Shown here: positions 12,525-25,224 of the stretch, one piece after another | Numbering within the stretch: position 1 is the first letter of the stretch | How the letters are laid out: each line of letters opens with the position of its first letter | Source of the DNA: Ailanthus altissimus | Lineage: Eukaryota > Streptophyta > Magnoliopsida > Sapindales > Simaroubaceae | Assembly (NCBI GenBank): GCA_946807835.1 | Contig: OX327684.1 | Location: 17,942,501 to 18,006,500, forward strand | Direction: 5' to 3' | Length of the DNA stretch: 64,000 nt | Made by a program: the position numbers and the translations under genes | Notes under the pieces: generated by a model | The model's database searches: none | Told to the model about the DNA's origin: nothing | The model's input: only the letters and a program-made list of their open reading frames with translations

Positions 12525-12770
12525 GGAAACCTAATCACTTTGATTAAGGCAGAATTTCTGGAAAGTTGAATATTCAAGGAAACATAATTCCTTTGATTTA
12601 GGCATGTTTTCTGGAAATTTGAATATTCAAGGAAACATAATTCCTTTGATTTAGGCATGTTTTCTGGAAAGTTGAATATTCAAGGAAACCATGTTTTTTG
12701 GAAATTTGAATATTCAAGGAATCCTAATCCCTTTGATTTAGGCATATTTTCTGGAAATTTGATTAAGTTT
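12525..12770 (+). repeat. 53-bp tandem repeat inside the hAT element
   Basis: Units start with GGAAAC at 12525, 12578 and 12631, followed by a 34-bp shortened unit at 12684 and a diverged last unit from 12718. The core includes TTTGATTTAGGCATGTTTTC and TTGAATATTCAA, itself a palindromic 12-mer. Confidence 0.9.
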
Positions 12771-13217
12771 GAATTTTGTTGTTATATTAGTTGTAAGTTT
12801 GAAATTTGTATTTGAAAGTTGTAACTTGACATCTCTTATGGTCTCTATAAATACCATGGAGATTGAGAGTGGGAGGACAGATTTCAGAAAATACAATTTG
12901 AGAGTTTTTGTGTTCTTCTTTCATTCTTGAAAGGACTTGAACTTATCAAGCTTGTTCTTGTGGCGTTCAAACAACCGGACTTATCACCTAGATTCTTGAA
13001 GTATCCTTGGGGTTTCTTGGTGTGGCGTCCTATATCCAGCCATAGTTTTGGTTCTTGGTTTGCTAACTCAAGGGTCAAAACTCGTCAAACTTGCGTCTTG
13101 AAGATCTCGGGTTCAATTCCATATTGTGGTGCTGGGTTTTGTCACATTGTTGGCAAGGTTCATATCATAATTTTAGGTTCGAAAATTCCCAAACCATACC
13201 CGAACTCGATCAGGACG

Positions 13218-13245
13218 CCAAAAAGTGTCTTGAGACACTTTTTGG
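13218..13245. repeat. Perfect inverted repeat / hairpin
   Basis: 13-bp arms CCAAAAAGTGTCT and AGACACTTTTTGG separated by TG. It lies within the hAT element, in its subterminal GC-richer part. Confidence 0.9.
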
Positions 13246-15452
13246 GTCGGGATGATTTCTGATCTGACCTTAGGTTAAGTTGGGTCGGGAATTCCTTACT
13301 TTATTTTGCTTGAAATGACATCGTTTTGATTTTGGACGGGACAGGTTAGGTCAAAAATTCTCGGATTAAATTTAAAGAAAATGAAAAAATTCAAATTCAA
13401 TTTAGATTTTAATTACGTTAAATATTATTATTTCAAATTCAATTACATTAATGGTATTATTCCAAAATCAATCTGAATTTAAATTATGTGAAATATTATA
13501 ATTTAATTAATTTTGAAATGGATTCGTTCCAAATCTAATTACATTAAATGTTGTAATTATAAATCTAATTTCGAGTTAAAATATGTTAAATATTATAATT
13601 TAAAATATTATTTCGATTTCAATTACGTTAAATATTATAATTTCAAATCTCTTTTTTGATTTAATTATGTTAAATATTATTATTCCAAATTCAAATTTAA
13701 ATTTAGTTAGGTTTAATATTATCATTCTAAATCTAATTTTCAATTTAATTAAAATTTTAAAAAAATTAAAAAAAAGGTTCGAGTTGGGAAATTCCCGTCT
13801 TAAATCCATTTTCGTTCTTGTCCCGACCCAAAATTTTGGACGAGTCAGGTTTGGGAATAATGTACACCCCTACCTTCGGGGGTGAATTGAGATCAGACAT
13901 TTTTCAAGTGGAGGCCAATCCTCACTGAAAAACCCCAATCCCCACCTACGAATATTCAACACGCTTTCCAATTGATTTGGGACCTATACTCGCTAATGGA
14001 ATTAGTGATCTTGTTTTAGGAACTCACATAAAAGGTACCTCAACAAAGCTATTTCTTTTGAGGTGAAAGAGATTTTTGAGGTATTGTACTGAGAAGTCGA
14101 CACCTAAGGCCTTCTTCTATAACATATGGCATCTAATCATCGACCTTTAAGAGGTAAGTAGCTCTTTAAATGGAAGCTATAAGGGGAACCTAAGCCCAAA
14201 AATGAATAACTCTTCAAAGACAGTAACTTCCCTCTCATAGGGGATGCTAAGGACTCATCAAACAAAGAGACCTTGAGAGTAACATAAAAGAGGATTGAAT
14301 AACTATTCCTATAGGAGATCAAGTCGGACTCACTTACCTTGGAACATGAAAGCAAGAAATGATGAGACTTCAAGGCATACTCTTTAAAATCACCTACAAG
14401 AATGAAAGATGTAAAGCCTCTAAAGAAGATTTTTTTTTTCTATGAAAGAGGGGGGATTGTTTTGAATGTAGCTTACATTTCTTCCTAAGAGGAGACAAAA
14501 TATGCTTAGGGGATTCTTGCTCAAGTTCAAGATTGGAAACCTTAGACCCTTATCCCACATTCTTTATAAACTCACCACTACTAGTTAACTCTCAAGAGTT
14601 TCTGTTACTTTTACTTATAACCTCTCTTAATTGTGCTTTCGTCATCTTACAACACCATGGCCAATTTCGGGCCTTAGTCTCTTCACTAATTTAATAACCT
14701 ACACACCAGCAAAATAGAAAAGGAACTTAAAAAACAAAAAATGAATAGAAGAGATAGGACAAATGAGTCCTTACCTCTTGAAGACCCAGGAAGGGGCTCC
14801 TATAAGCAAATCAATTTTGAAAGGTCCAGAGAATCACACGTGGGAAAACTTGAATAAGAATAAGGCCAAGTGAAAAAGAGGGCAAGGATAATTCGAAAAG
14901 GCAAAAAGAGAAGTGGAAGATGCAAAAGAACGTAAGATGGTCTCCACTTATTAAAAAAATAGTCAAAGCTTAGTCGAGGTCACAGTGGAAGGGAGACGTT
15001 TGCTTAAAGAAAGTTGAAATGAGAGAAAATGAGGGAAAACAAAGGATGTGTCACTCTATGCCTAAGGACATTGCTTAGAAGTGTAAAGAAGGAAGAAGTT
15101 ATGGAGAGAAAAAGGCAGGAAATCCAAATCGTTTGTTTAAACTACACCCACCAAATTTTTTCAAGTGGCAACACGCTAAAGAGGTAATGTGTGCCACGTT
15201 CTAACATGGTGGGCCACGACTGAGCCCTCTTGACTAAATAGAGTAGGGGCAGAATGACTTTTACACCCCCCACTAGCCAAGTGAAAATGCGAGATTGCCA
15301 TTGGAAAGTTTCTAGAAAATGAAAGAGAGGCAAGAATTTTCTCACTAGAAAAATAAGAGGGAAGAGACACCGCCAATAAGGATTCATCACGTGTCGCCTA
15401 AAAGAGATAGTTTTTACTGCCTTCTCACTTTAACATTAGGAACTAGGGGGAT

Positions 15453-16350
15453 TGATGTTTAGGGTAAAGTTAAGAGTCAGTTAACTCACTCAGAGAAGCC
15501 TAATCTGGCATTCAAGCCCAATTCTTTTTGTGAGCAACCCAATCCAAAAAGAGCTACCTTGACTGACTGAGTGCAAGTTCGAACATTTGGACCTTCATAA
15601 CTCGGTCTAGAATGCTTACCTAGTGAGATCCGTGTCAAGACATTTGTCACCACTCAGCACTTGTATTAGAGGACACATCACAGTGACCTTGACACTTGCC
15701 ACATTATCACAAGCCCATCAACAGGCATACACATCAGTATAGCTCATGTCTTTAGCACGTCATTAACAATACCTATTAGAGGAGCACCTGTACACCACAT
15801 TATATGCCTATTAGACCTAATGATAAGATCAAATAAGAGAATTCCTAAAGTGCCAATAACCAACCTTCATGTCAGTATGCACAACAACATTTTGTCTTGT
15901 TGACATTACTGCCACAGAAGGCAAAGCTAGACCATCTTTCAGACTTCTCAAGCTTAACAACTCAAGCTGATTATTCTAAAAAATGATCAATCACAAATAT
16001 ACCAGTACTCTAAATGTCAGGGGAGATACAATTAACTTTTTACCCCCTCTGAGTAAGTTCTCTAAAATACCCTTCATGATATAGATAATCCTTCAATTAG
16101 GTTTGGCCACGTGTCACCCTTGAGGGTAAATCTTTAGGTTGGCACCTTATAAGCTCAAGTTTTATCTCTAATTTTAAAAATAGTAAGGGAAAATTCAAAA
16201 AAGGAAACAACTCTACTAAGAGAAAACTCCCCTCTTCTTTATAAAAAAACTAGGTCCAAAAGGCTTATTTTGTTAGGCCTATTTATAAAATTTTGTATTC
16301 TAGTCAAAACAGAATTTACTAAAAACTGGAGGGGCTGAATAAAAAATTCA
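15453..16350 (+). mobile_element. 3' LTR (truncated) of the unclassified family
   Basis: Starts TGATGTTTAGGG after a polypurine tract. The first ~750 bp align with the reverse complement of 9422-10617. The expected LTR end (CCTAACA-type) is not found, so the distal part is truncated or diverged. Confidence 0.6.
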
Positions 16351-17205
16351 ACAGTCATTTTACAAATGGCTTCACTGTAGCCAAATCACGTATCATTTTT
16401 CTAATGGCAGAAGCTACCAAAACATCCAGAGTCGTCTTCAACTTCCGGCTAGGTTCCTTTGACCCAAATTTTGATTTGATTGACCCATTTTTAGACTTGA
16501 TGGTTTCTATGCATTCTTAACATTAATATTAACGTTTCAAATTATATGAATGTTAGAAAATCAATTTCCTAATTATTTCTAACCTCAGTTTTCATCAAAA
16601 TATAGATAAAATCAAACTTTAATCCACAAAAAAAAAAAGTTCAAGTAATCGCTAAGAAAACTTTTAGATTACAAACACATCAAGACAGAGTTAAAACATG
16701 CTTCAACTATTAGATTAAATATAATCTAATTATGCATTATAATTGAACAACATTTAAGATCAAATGCGAAAATAAATGAAACAAAATTCTAACTTTATCA
16801 CTATTGATGTTTGATTGCTCTGTAATATCTGAAGTGGTATTTGATTATTCTAAACCTTTTTTATGATCTCTAATGATGGTATATTTGAGGTAAAAACAAG
16901 ATATATAAAATTACAGGACTTTAGAATTATTTTTTCATCACTTTATGAATGTCTTTTCATCATAGATGTTCATGGTTGGTTATCACCTCCCATATCTTAG
17001 AATATGGGAACATGGGGCAGTTGAGAATGTGATGGTTATTTTTCTAAATTGAAAGAGAATATTAGACCAATGAGAACGTGGCCAACACTTAATTCAAAAT
17101 TTTGAATAAGTAAGATTAACACTAGTAGTAAGAAAATCTTTTTAGAGAAAAAACCATCAACAATAATGATATCAAGCTGCGTTAGGTTTCCTGAAGCTTT
17201 CCCAG
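16351..17205. other. Intergenic, no gene recognised
   Basis: AT-rich. A short palindrome CCCATAT..ATATGGG occurs near 16990. Nothing else supported. Confidence 0.6.
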
Positions 17206-17395
17206 GTCAAAGAATTAAATGATGAGAAAACTACATTGCAAATGTTAGTAGTATATCTTCATTACATGTCAAAGAATTGAATGATGAGAAAACTACATTG
17301 CAAATGGTAGTAGTATATCTTCATTACATGTCTCTGCCTCTCAATTTGCAAATGGTAGTAGTATATCTTCATTACATGTCATTGCCTCTCAATTT
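17206..17395 (+). repeat. 62-bp tandem duplication with extra partial copies
   Basis: Units at 17206-17267 and 17268-17329 are nearly identical (they differ at two positions). A partial third copy follows that starts at GCAAATGGTAG, with CTGCCTCTCAATTT / TTGCCTCTCAATTT repeated around it. This is recent local slippage or duplication. Confidence 0.9.
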
Positions 17396-18219
17396 CTTTC
17401 TTATCCGCATTAACTTAAATGCACAGAGATGAAGTTGTGGGAGTCTCTTTTATATTCAGAGGAAACAGCAAAAGAGAAACTGGATAGTAAAAAAATATCC
17501 TTATCTAATTCTTGAGTGCTTAGTTGTTAAAGATAAATGGGCTTTTCTTGTCTCAGTACTATATAAAAGGGAAGCTGACTTGATGTAATTATTAACTTAG
17601 TTGTGTTTTGTTTTTCCAATTTATTGTTTCAAAATTTAAAGGGAATGCTTGAAAATGTCGTAGTGTTTGTAATGGTAAATTTGAGAATGGCAAAGTACCT
17701 TTGGAATGAAAATGAGAGATGAACAACTCGAGAATCACGTTAAAGCAAAATCAATTGCTATGATAAGGCAAAGAGCAACACTTAAAGAATGACTTTAAAG
17801 GTGGAATTACCATCGATATCTAGCCGCTGCTTAATATATAGATAATTTTTATGCCAACTGCAATTGCTGATTAAGGGGTAAGAGACCATTAAAATGCCCA
17901 CAACTTCAACTTCTTGTTAAAATTTAAAAACATGAATAAATTTATGGTAAATTGCATGACTCTGAAGTGACAAAGTAACTTTACCGATACATAAGTACAA
18001 TTATTTTTCAATGCCTAATAACCTCTTCAATTTATCAGTCTCGTAAAATATTTTATCTATTTCAATTGAGAATTACAAAATTATCAAAATTGCTTTAAAA
18101 CTATCTAAGACATTCTCAAATGTACCCTTAAAATTACACTTTAATCTCTCAAGAGCATTATATTTACTACTTCAGTGTTATTATTTAAAAAGATCATAAA
18201 GAACAACACACTATTATTT
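17396..18219. other. Intergenic, no gene recognised
   Basis: Unique-looking AT-rich sequence. No ORF, RNA gene or terminal repeats supported. Confidence 0.6.
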
Positions 18220-18224
18220 CTTTC

Positions 18225-19093
18225 TGTTGAAGAAAACATCATTCTCCTTATGAGATTAGGTTAAACGAAGAATCTTAATCAATATTAACCTTGAACCCTA
18301 ATCTCTTTGCATAGTAGAATAACCAAGATATCAAGCAAAAAAATAGTAAGAATATAAAGCAGATAATCAAGGGCACAACACAATCACTTATGTGGTTCGG
18401 CCAATTGCCTACATTCATGATAAATTTAAGGATCTTATCCTCTCTTATTAACTCCCTAGAGAATTTACAAGAAAACATAACGAAAAACACTTAAAATGAT
18501 CTAATGAATGGTGTACCTTTATTCTTTCACGAACATTAAATACTTAAATAGTAGTTGCACTTTAACGCACATAAACACTTAGTATCTATTTAGTTCTTTT
18601 CTCTCTTAGAGTCTCTCTTAATACTTGATTTTTAAACTAAAGGGTTTACAAGAGTATCTATTTAGTTCTTTTCTCTCTTAGAGTCTCTCTTAATACTTGA
18701 TTTTTAAACTAAAGGGTTTACAAGAGTTTATATAGGGGTTATTTCATACCTATTAACTATAATCCTAATTGGAATAAGAGTCCACGTATTTTAGGAGTCC
18801 AAAACTCAAAAATTTGAAGCCAAAATAACTTTCTCGCATTTGATACAGTAGGGCTGGGTGGCCAACGCTATGGCGCTGTGCTTACTACTTTCGAGCGCCA
18901 CGGCACTGTGGCCTGGTCATGCAGTCCTCTTATTTCGTGTCTCCAAGTTCCGTTTTGCTTCCATATGCATGTCCCACATGTCTTAGATTTTCTCATGCAT
19001 GTCTCACAAGTTCTAAATTTTTTATGACTCTCTCATTGATATTTTTCACAATTATTGTTTAAACAAAATTATTGAATTACTAAATCTCCAACA
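18225..19093 (-). mobile_element. Solo LTR, Ty1/copia-like (TSD CTTTC)
   Basis: 869 bp, TGTTGAAG...CTCCAACA, with a perfect duplication CTTTC at 18220-18224 and 19094-19098. The minus strand carries a TATA box (CTATATAAACTCTTG, near 18730), which sets the orientation. Related to the LTR at 2279-3090. Contains a GC-rich patch GGCGCTGTGC...GAGCGCCACGGC at about 18870-18910. No internal domain adjoins it, so it is a solo LTR. Confidence 0.93.
18581..18724 (-). repeat. 72-bp tandem duplication inside the solo LTR
   Basis: 18581-18652 and 18653-18724 are essentially identical copies beginning AGTATCTATTTAGTTC. The duplication lies just downstream of the minus-strand TATA box. Confidence 0.93.
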
Positions 19094-19098
19094 CTTTC

Positions 19099-22000
19099 AA
19101 CGAGTATAATTTGTGTAATATGTCTGATTGTTATTGGTGATATCAGCCATAGTACATTCGTTTTGCTTTTTGGGCATAACCATTTTGTGGAACGTAAAAG
19201 CATATGTATAAATCTATACCTTTGTTAAAGATAAATTAAAGAAGATAGAAAGACAAAGGAAGAAGCTTACTTTGAAGCAATATAGAAGCAAGATATATGT
19301 AATGACAACACGAAAAGATTGGGTGCATGGTTTTTAACCAACCAAAGTGCATACACCAAGTTCTAATTGCTGCAAATTGTAATGCAGCTAAAAAATGGGG
19401 GCCACGTCACGATTAGCCGCGCGTCAAATTATAGTAGGTGCACTGAAAAAAGGGGCTAATGCGTTTCGATCGTGACGACAATATGGGTGCTCTTATGAAC
19501 TTGTGGCGTGCGATATCTATTTGACGTGACTGGGATTTGCACAAAACGTTTGGTGAAACATATTCAGAAAATTGATGATGATGAGGAGTTCCTATAGCTA
19601 TTGGGTTGAAACTTGGAAGAATGTTTTTGAGGGACTAGTAGTAGCTTTATTGCTTAACATTTAAGGGACCCTGGAATCATTCAAAAATATTCATTCATTA
19701 ATGGAGATGATGAGAATGTAAAGAACCATCCATTAAGCGCCATAAAAAGAAATTACAGATTAGAAAGCAAAATTAGAAGTTGACATTGAATTTGAATTAA
19801 AAAGCATTTAATTTTCTGATGTCGTAGGCCAGGTGATCATGACTGGAAACCAAACACCTAAATATGGTAGACATTATATTCAAGCACAACATGCATATAT
19901 ATTTATTTACCCGGGAATATTGATGAGATTTCAGAACTAAACAGTTGATATGTACAGAGGGAATCCAATGTGACAAGATTTCTCATCTCCATATCCAAAT
20001 CTCTTCTATATTGCCAGCATCAGTAATACAAACTCCCAAAGAAAATTTGAAAACGCTTTATAAGAATAAAAAACCAATAAAAAAAACCCCATAATTGGTT
20101 CTGTATCTGGCGGGGTCCCCAAACCCTAATTCCTTATCAGACAATTCATGGCCCACTTCTTACATCGACCTGATTTAAAGCTGTAAACGTTTCATGCAAC
20201 CAAGTTGGGAGTGGGGTAGCTAGCTAGGGTTACTGTCCTAATTGGCCTTAATTGAATTGTCCTTTATCTGAAGATCCTCTTCCTCCCAACTGAGGGTCAT
20301 CTGTCAACATTGGAAATAAAATCAATTATACATGTGATGCTAGTGGGATAACAACAAACGATGAGATACTTTTGAAACCCAATTCATTGTTATTTTTAGG
20401 GTTTCAAAATCGCTGTTAATATTCAAACTAAAATCTTCACGGGTAGTCTTACTTTCTCTACAACAACTATCTAAATTCTCTCATCACTACCATGCACATG
20501 TTGAAACCAGAGTAGCATTAGAATTAATATAGCATGTATCATTTACATCTTAATGTTATTTTCATCTTTATGAATGATGTCATTCCATTTTGGTCCAAAC
20601 CTTCAAACATCCAGTGACTGGAATAGTTGTATGATCTAGAAGTTATAAACACTCTAGGACCACACATGATATGTTCAGTTTCAAAACGACGAGAACAAAA
20701 CCCAGAAATCAAAAAACAGAAAATCATCAGGCAAATCATACAAATAATTTTATAAAAGGTAATATAGTTCATGATACTTTTGGTCTATGAACTAGGTAAT
20801 GATGGAAATATATACACATAAATATACCGCTTGTAAATAGGTGAATGTGAGTTAATGATATTATATCATGTGATTTCGGAGGTGTCTATACCAACAAGCA
20901 GTAGAATGAAAACAAAAGAACTGAGTGTGTGAAAGTTGGCACTAAGTGAATTTCATATGTGGATGGTTGAAGATTGTGCTGATATGAACATCTAGGGCGT
21001 GCAGTAAATGGCAGGTTTCACTCAAATGTCCTTTATGCTCTACCAAATGGGTAACAATGGCTGAGTGCAAGACAATTTATGTCCTGCAAATAAGGGACAT
21101 ATGTCCTCAGAGGTGATCCCCCTTCTGATGGATACAAAACAAACCAATATATATGCAACCAAAAATCCTACTTTCATATCTCACTACTCGGACAATAACA
21201 GCCAATCATTTACCTCACTAGATCTAACACGTTCTAACGTTCCAGTAATGATATTTTTGTAATGCAAAACTTACGTCGTTGCAGTTAGAACATGAAATGT
21301 CATATTTATAATGTTATATGTTACAGGAGATCAATATCACTGTTGTTAACATACAGTGATTGTACAGTAGCAAAACCTCCCCAGTCCCCATACGTATATG
21401 TGTATATATATACATGGGAGAGGGTAAATATGCGGTGGTAGGGTCTATAAAGCACCATAGAAAGGCTGCACTGTGCTTGTGGTCCATTGATGCTTCAGTA
21501 GTGTGGGCAAGATCTGGCACCCTCCATCATGATATGAAGAAGTCAATTGAGAAACTTGGTTATGGCCCACTTATATCCAATGGCTGAGATGAATTCTTGA
21601 TATGCCACGATGTTGGTGCTAAGCATTGGCATGATTTTCCTCCTCGAACCGAGGGTTATACAGGCGAAATCAGAATTAAAACTTTATGACGGTAAAATCA
21701 CAACAAAAATTTTAAATTTAATAAAATAAAATAATATTTAAACCAAATCATAAAAATAAAATATTTTTATTCTATATCAATAATGAATTAATAAAAAAAA
21801 TATTGTTGAGAACTTTATTATAATCTTATATCAAAAAGCAGTTCGACATTCTTTTATATCTCAAAAGTTATTTATAATTAATTCTATGCTAAATTTTTTT
21901 TACAATTTCACTTTAATATACATGATTAATGAGTTTGTTAAGAAGTGATTCTCTATTTTGAAGTATTGTTATAAAGATATGCATAGTTGAAAATAAATGT

Positions 22001-22440
22001 TCACTAGTTGCAGTTAATATGAGAAGAGTGAGCACAAAGATAATTATTCTATAGATAAGAAAAGTTTGACTCAAATTAAAGAAAAATAAAATTACCAATA
22101 TACAGTATTTATAACTGTGAGTCTATTTATATAGGTAAATTAAAAAAATTATTTTTTTATGTAGGAAAAGAATTACAAATATAATATTTATTTATATTAA
22201 GGAAAAAAAGTTTAAATGGGACTATTTATAAATATAAAATTATTTTTTTATTAAAATAAGAGCATGAAGTTATAAAAATATAAAAATAGAGACCACTTAT
22301 AAATTAAAAATATTTTTTTATTAGAGAAAGCGTTAAAGTAGAGAAAAATAAGGTATTATTTGAACATTAGATAATGAATTAAAAAAAGAAAATCTATAAT
22401 GCTAATAGGCACTACATTCTTAAATTGACAATTTAACACC
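19099..22440. other. Intergenic region, no gene recognised
   Basis: Mixed low-copy sequence. A GC-richer stretch lies at 19390-19560 (GCCACGTCACG, GCCGCGCGTC), which could be a transposon end. 20100-20300 holds a weak inverted repeat (AGTTGGGAG / CTCCCAACT). 20990-21600 has balanced composition and short ORFs but no protein similarity that I recognise. 21700-22380 is strongly AT-rich. Confidence 0.55.
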
Positions 22441-22445
22441 CTAAT

Positions 22446-25059
22446 TGTAGTAACCACTTATCCACAACCGAAAAGAATAAATATTTGTACTTGTATAATA
22501 TTAATTTTTTATTTGTATGTGGATGATACTTAATTTATGTATTGTTATTAGTATTGTTTGTATAGATTAAGGACATACTATTAGTATTGGATTTATTTGC
22601 AAGACTTTAGATTTATTTTAGGGACCAAATTATAATATTTTGAAAGTTTTGGGGGTTAATTTATAAATACTAAAATTAACCTCTTAGTATAAAAATACAC
22701 ATTTTAAACCATAATTTACTCATTTTTGGGTCGAGCCACCCCTTTAGAGAGAGAAAATAAAGAAATAGAGGGAAGAGAAAGAGAAGAAGAAGAAGAAGAA
22801 GAAGAAATTGGAATTTTGAGTTTTAAGAGGTATATCATAACTATTTCTCAATTTATTGGTGTTAATTAAGTTAATTCCTTTAAGTTTTAATTTCTGAACA
22901 AATTAAAAATTGGGGATTTGATGTGAATTTTGTAAGATATATTGAGAATTGATGATGATTATGTAGATAGCTTGATAAATTATGATAAATTATAAAATTT
23001 CTACTTGATAGTCTCTTGATCTGAAAATTTTATAAATTATTGTGCTTCGATTCTGGTTTTGAATTTTGAGACTATGAAACTATACATGTATAGAATCATT
23101 TGAGACTTTGAATTTGTTTGAAAATTTCAAAAATTGAATTTGTGGTGAATTTATCAAAATGACCCTGAAATTTTAGAAATTTTCTGTGTTAACAGTATGA
23201 TACAGTGATAAATAATTTTTTATCTGTGAATGATCTTCAAAAATTACAAATTTTTAGAATATAATAAATTTATATGTCTTATATGATATATTCAAAATTG
23301 AGATTTTAGATCAATATGATAAAATGTTTATGATTTTCTAAAGCGTATTAGCTCATTGCAGTATTTGATTAATAGATTTTTAAAGCTATGGAATAAAATA
23401 ATTTTAAAATACTTTTGACAGGGATTTTGACAGTGGATTGAAATGTGTTAAGAGTAATTCTGTGGTAGTTTTATAATTTTTGAGTTAGTATATAATTTTA
23501 TAAAATTGGGAGATTGAATACTATTCAGTAAATATCTTGATCTCGCCAGAATAATAGTTTGAATTTGATGGTGTTTATGAAATGGATTGTGTAAGAATTA
23601 TGATATAATATTCATACATAAGGAGGATATATCAGTTAAGAGAGATATATTCTGATTTTGGAGTAATTGGAGATCATTTGATGTATAAGAAAATTTTGTT
23701 AAGTGTAAGTGGTCAGAATGACAGGTTTTGAGAAACCAAGTAATTAGACCAATTCGATGTGATAAGTGTAATATGTGTAATTTTGTAAGCTATTTAAAAT
23801 ATTTTGTGTGAATGTTGAGGCTTATGAAAGGATTAATATCTATTGATAGGTTAAGGAGAATTAAGCCTTATACCTGAAAGTGCTAAGAGGTAAGTATACT
23901 AGACTTTTACTGAAATCACAATAAGCATAATAATTGTCTATGTATGATTTTGTAAATATGCTTAGAAATATGTTTATGTTATATCAAAGTGTATTTAATA
24001 TGAAATGTGAAAGACATATGTTTATGAATGTGAGCATTGACATTGAGCATGGATATACATGTGTTTATGAAAGTAAGCTTTCAAAATGAAATGTGTTTAA
24101 CAAAGAAAGCTTTTGAAGTGAAAAATGTCAATGAGATACGTTTTGTGTTTTGAGGATGCTTGAACTCACTATTTACTTAGTAGACACCTTATGTGATTTG
24201 TGGAGCCTTTATGTGTGGCCTTTCCTTCGGGATTGGTATATGTTATGTGTTCCGTATGTAGGGAGGATCCTATTGGTACCTAAGGGAAGATTGAGTCATC
24301 ACATTCATGTGGTGGTGTATTGGTGCATGTGAGAAGATTCATCAATGATCAGGGTGAGGGTTTGGCTCTTACCTTCGGGTATGAGCATTATATATATGTA
24401 ATTTAAATCTCACTTATATTATTCCTCTCATACGGTATGTCACCTACAAATGACATTTGGCTCATTATGTGATATGTGATATGAAAGTCCTACTAAGTAC
24501 TAGTTGAGTGATGGTATTCTTATTATATATTTTGAAAGAATGTGTAAGCGTTTACCTAACATGTGATTTGATAAGATTATGATTTTGATTTATCACAGCA
24601 TATCATACACATGCATTGTGTACATATATGTATTTGTATTTTGATATATGAAAAACTAATATGCTTACTAAGTTTCATGCTCATTATAGTTTATGGTAAT
24701 TTTAGGTAAATAAGGTACATGTGTGCTTAGCAGATTTGGTAAGGCTTCTGCTGTCCCTTGGGTTCCCTAAGTTGCTAGGTTGCTAAGTGTTTCATTTATG
24801 GACACATATTTTAAGATATTTGGTTTATCCCTATTGAATAAATACTTATGTGTTATTTTATTAGGTGTGGTTGTATGTGGTTTATGTTTCACTAAGTATG
24901 GTCATGGGTTAATTTTGTATTAAACTTACTAGCAACTTGATAAGGATTCCTATGTTGAATTCAAGTTTAAAATTTTATGTAATATTAATTATGAGTGCAC
25001 ATTATTGAATGAGTGTAAGTTATATTATATTTTAAATCTTTTGGGTCTGAGGCGTGATA
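22446..25059 (+). mobile_element. Long solo LTR, Ty3/gypsy-like (TSD CTAAT/CTAAG)
   Basis: 2614 bp starting TGTAGTAACC and ending GAGGCGTGATA (an expected GTGACA-type end with one transition). Pentamers CTAAT (22441-22445) and CTAAG (25060-25064) match 4 of 5. Long LTRs with CCTTCGGG(A/T) repeats and a GGTCTGAGGCGTGA end are common in chromovirus-type gypsy elements. That lineage assignment is inference. Confidence 0.75.
22784..22806 (+). repeat. (GAA)n microsatellite
   Basis: About seven GAA units within a purine-rich stretch (22747-22815) in the long LTR. Confidence 0.9.
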
Positions 25060-25224
25060 CTAAGTATAAAAAATTTGAAAGAAGTTTGGGAGGCCAAAAT
25101 AGATATTTTAATACTAAAACGTTATACACATAATATAAATTTAAATGGTTCGGTCAAGGCTTAAGGGACATGGTCCCCCTAGCCCTGCAATAGTTCTACC
25201 TAGAGATGGCATATAGATCATTCC

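Larger units (their letters stand above)
12263..13872. mobile_element. Non-autonomous hAT element (TSD CCTTCGGG)
   Basis: 1610 bp with imperfect terminal inverted repeats: starts TAAGGGTGGGCA and ends GTACACCCCTA. A perfect 8-bp duplication CCTTCGGG occurs at 12255-12262 and 13873-13880. The subterminal regions carry CCCGAAC / GGGTCGGG-type repeats typical of plant hAT non-autonomous elements. No transposase is present. It sits inside the LTR-element internal region at 11290-15452. Confidence 0.9.
11290..15452 (+). mobile_element. Internal region of an unclassified LTR retrotransposon (interrupted by hAT)
   Basis: Purine-rich sequence leading to a polypurine tract (AACTAGGGGGA, 15441-15451) directly before the LTR-like repeat at 15453. 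This is the layout of the 3' end of an LTR element. Coding remnants are weak. On the minus strand, 11933-12193 reads an 86-aa segment starting MIFGGNITFLYMRLLNVL with an acidic end; I do not recognise a family. The minus strand at 14137-14373 and 15142-15390 also reads open without similarity that I can name. It may be a large non-autonomous element. Confidence 0.5.

Noticed and set aside
16988..17010. CCCATAT...ATATGGG palindrome
   Set aside because: Too short, and without TSD or wider inverted repeat structure.
20203..20291. Possible miRNA-like hairpin (AGTTGGGAG / CTCCCAACT)
   Set aside because: Only nine bases pair well; the flanking arms do not form a miRNA-type duplex and no known mature sequence is present.
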